Positions 5,284 through 5,744 of a stretch of 5,744 bases of DNA are shown in pieces (within the stretch, counting starts at the first letter, position 1; each line of letters opens with the position of its first letter). The DNA is from Saprospiraceae bacterium (lineage in GTDB: Bacteria > Bacteroidota > Bacteroidia > Chitinophagales > Saprospiraceae). Made by a program: the position numbers and the translations under genes. The stretch spans positions 1-5,744 of the forward strand of contig JAHDBK010000264.1 of assembly GCA_020630455.1 (NCBI GenBank), written 5' to 3'. Below the pieces are notes generated by a model. The model made no database searches and had not been told where the DNA came from. It was given only the letters and a program-made list of their open reading frames with translations.

Positions 5284-5744
5284 TGAAGGTGATTTACCAT
5301 CTTTGATAGGGTGGGCTAAATCATCCGTATCTTCTAATTGAGGAATTTTAAGTTCTTCTTCACTAAACTCCATGAATTTTTCTTTCTTTTTTTTCTTAGT
5401 TTTTACTCGTAGGCAAATTCTACCCGTTTCGTTAATAAATTCAACAAGTTCATCAAAAGTTTTATTATCAGAAAGAATAGCAAACTCAATATTTTTATCT
5501 ACTTTTTGGTGTAAGGCACCCATTAAAAAAGACATATGTAAATCAAAGCCGTAATCTTCATTTTCCTCAGCCGAAATCCACTTTACCCTTTTGCCCATTT
5601 TTTGAGCTTGTAAAACCATATCAAAAGGGATTTTTTCTTCATGAGCATTTATAAAAATAAACACTTTATTACATACTTTCCCCAATTTACTGAATTTTAC
5701 TTTTTGGAGGTTTTCATAGTCAACGAAGATATAACGCTTTGGTA
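5278..5744 (-). CDS. NYN/PIN-like nuclease domain protein, 5' end outside the window
   Basis: The frame runs from the TAA at 5278-5280 to the window edge, giving 154 visible residues. The first in-frame start-like codon, TTG at 5683-5685, is unlikely to be real. Upstream of it the frame continues with PKRYIFVDYENLQKVKFSKL, and YIFVDYEN is the first strand of a NYN/PIN domain with its acidic metal-binding Asp. Further matching parts are FIFINAHEEKIPF, KRVKWISA, the DLHMSFLMG segment with a second Asp, and ILSDNKTFDELVEFIN with more acidic residues. Such domains are metal-dependent RNases, so RNA processing or decay is the likely role; I infer a PIN7-like subgroup. A charged, Lys- then Glu/Asp-rich tail of about 40 residues follows the fold and looks disordered. 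Its stop overlaps that of the L,D-transpeptidase gene by sharing TTATAA (5278-5283). Confidence 0.8.
   Translation of the reverse strand, partial: PKRYIFVDYENLQKVKFSKLGKVCNKVFIFINAHEEKIPFDMVLQAQKMGKRVKWISAEENEDYGFDLHMSFLMGALHQKVDKNIEFAILSDNKTFDELVEFINETGRICLRVKTKKKKKEKFMEFSEEELKIPQLEDTDDLAHPIKDGKSPSL

Noticed and set aside
5372..5554. Plus-strand frame of 60 codons
   Set aside because: It is antisense to the nuclease-like gene, whose protein has clear family motifs.
5278..5685. A complete 135-residue protein starting at TTG 5685
   Set aside because: The frame stays open to the window edge and encodes the first strand of the PIN/NYN fold upstream, so the TTG is internal.
1..5744. CRISPR array, tRNA, rRNA, prophage or defence-island genes
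   Set aside because: I saw no spaced direct repeats, cloverleaf-like sequence, rRNA block, integrase, structural phage gene or known defence domain beyond the lone AAA ATPase.

Overview
This 5.7-kb window is AT-rich DNA from a member of the Bacteroidota, judged from its content rather than any marker gene. It carries a BCS1-like AAA ATPase of a type I associate with this phylum and lipoproteins with short lipoboxes. Start codons are preceded by A/T-rich leaders rather than strong Shine-Dalgarno sites. A TAnnTTTG -7 promoter element lies just in front of one gene. The genus cannot be fixed; a marine or gliding Saprospiria, Cytophagia or Flavobacteriia member would fit.

Layout, left to right. 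Positions 2-301 (+) hold a small unknown protein that may begin before the window. Positions 320-766 (+) encode a small cysteine-containing lipoprotein. Positions 821-1198 (+) encode a DUF2200 protein. Positions 1306-2391 (+) encode an AAA ATPase with a BCS1-like core and an uncharacterised N-terminal half. It meets tail to tail, sharing stop-codon bases, with an MpaB/Lcp-type (DUF2236) haem oxygenase at 2388-3653 (-). A 312-bp divergent gap (3654-3965) follows. Then come a two-gene plus-strand operon, a BCP/PrxQ peroxiredoxin (3966-4415) and a YkuD-type L,D-transpeptidase lipoprotein (4432-5283). The latter again shares stop-codon bases with the convergent NYN/PIN-like nuclease gene (5278 to the window edge, -), whose 5' end lies outside the window.

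The least ordinary feature is inside the divergent gap: a 155-bp, nearly full-length imperfect palindrome (3684-3838). It has 13-bp terminal inverted repeats (12/13 matching) and is flanked by a direct TTA. It has the anatomy of a MITE, a non-autonomous transposable element, possibly mobilised by an IS5-family transposase. It sits between the two divergent genes and carries a possible outward-facing -7 box for the oxygenase gene.

Functionally this looks like a chromosomal housekeeping or accessory neighbourhood: peroxide detoxification, peptidoglycan cross-linking, a haem oxygenase and an RNase-like protein. I do not see a defence island, prophage, CRISPR, toxin-antitoxin pair or RNA gene, and I do not see a convincing new multi-gene system. 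The MITE-like hairpin and the AAA protein's unknown N-terminal domain are the best leads.
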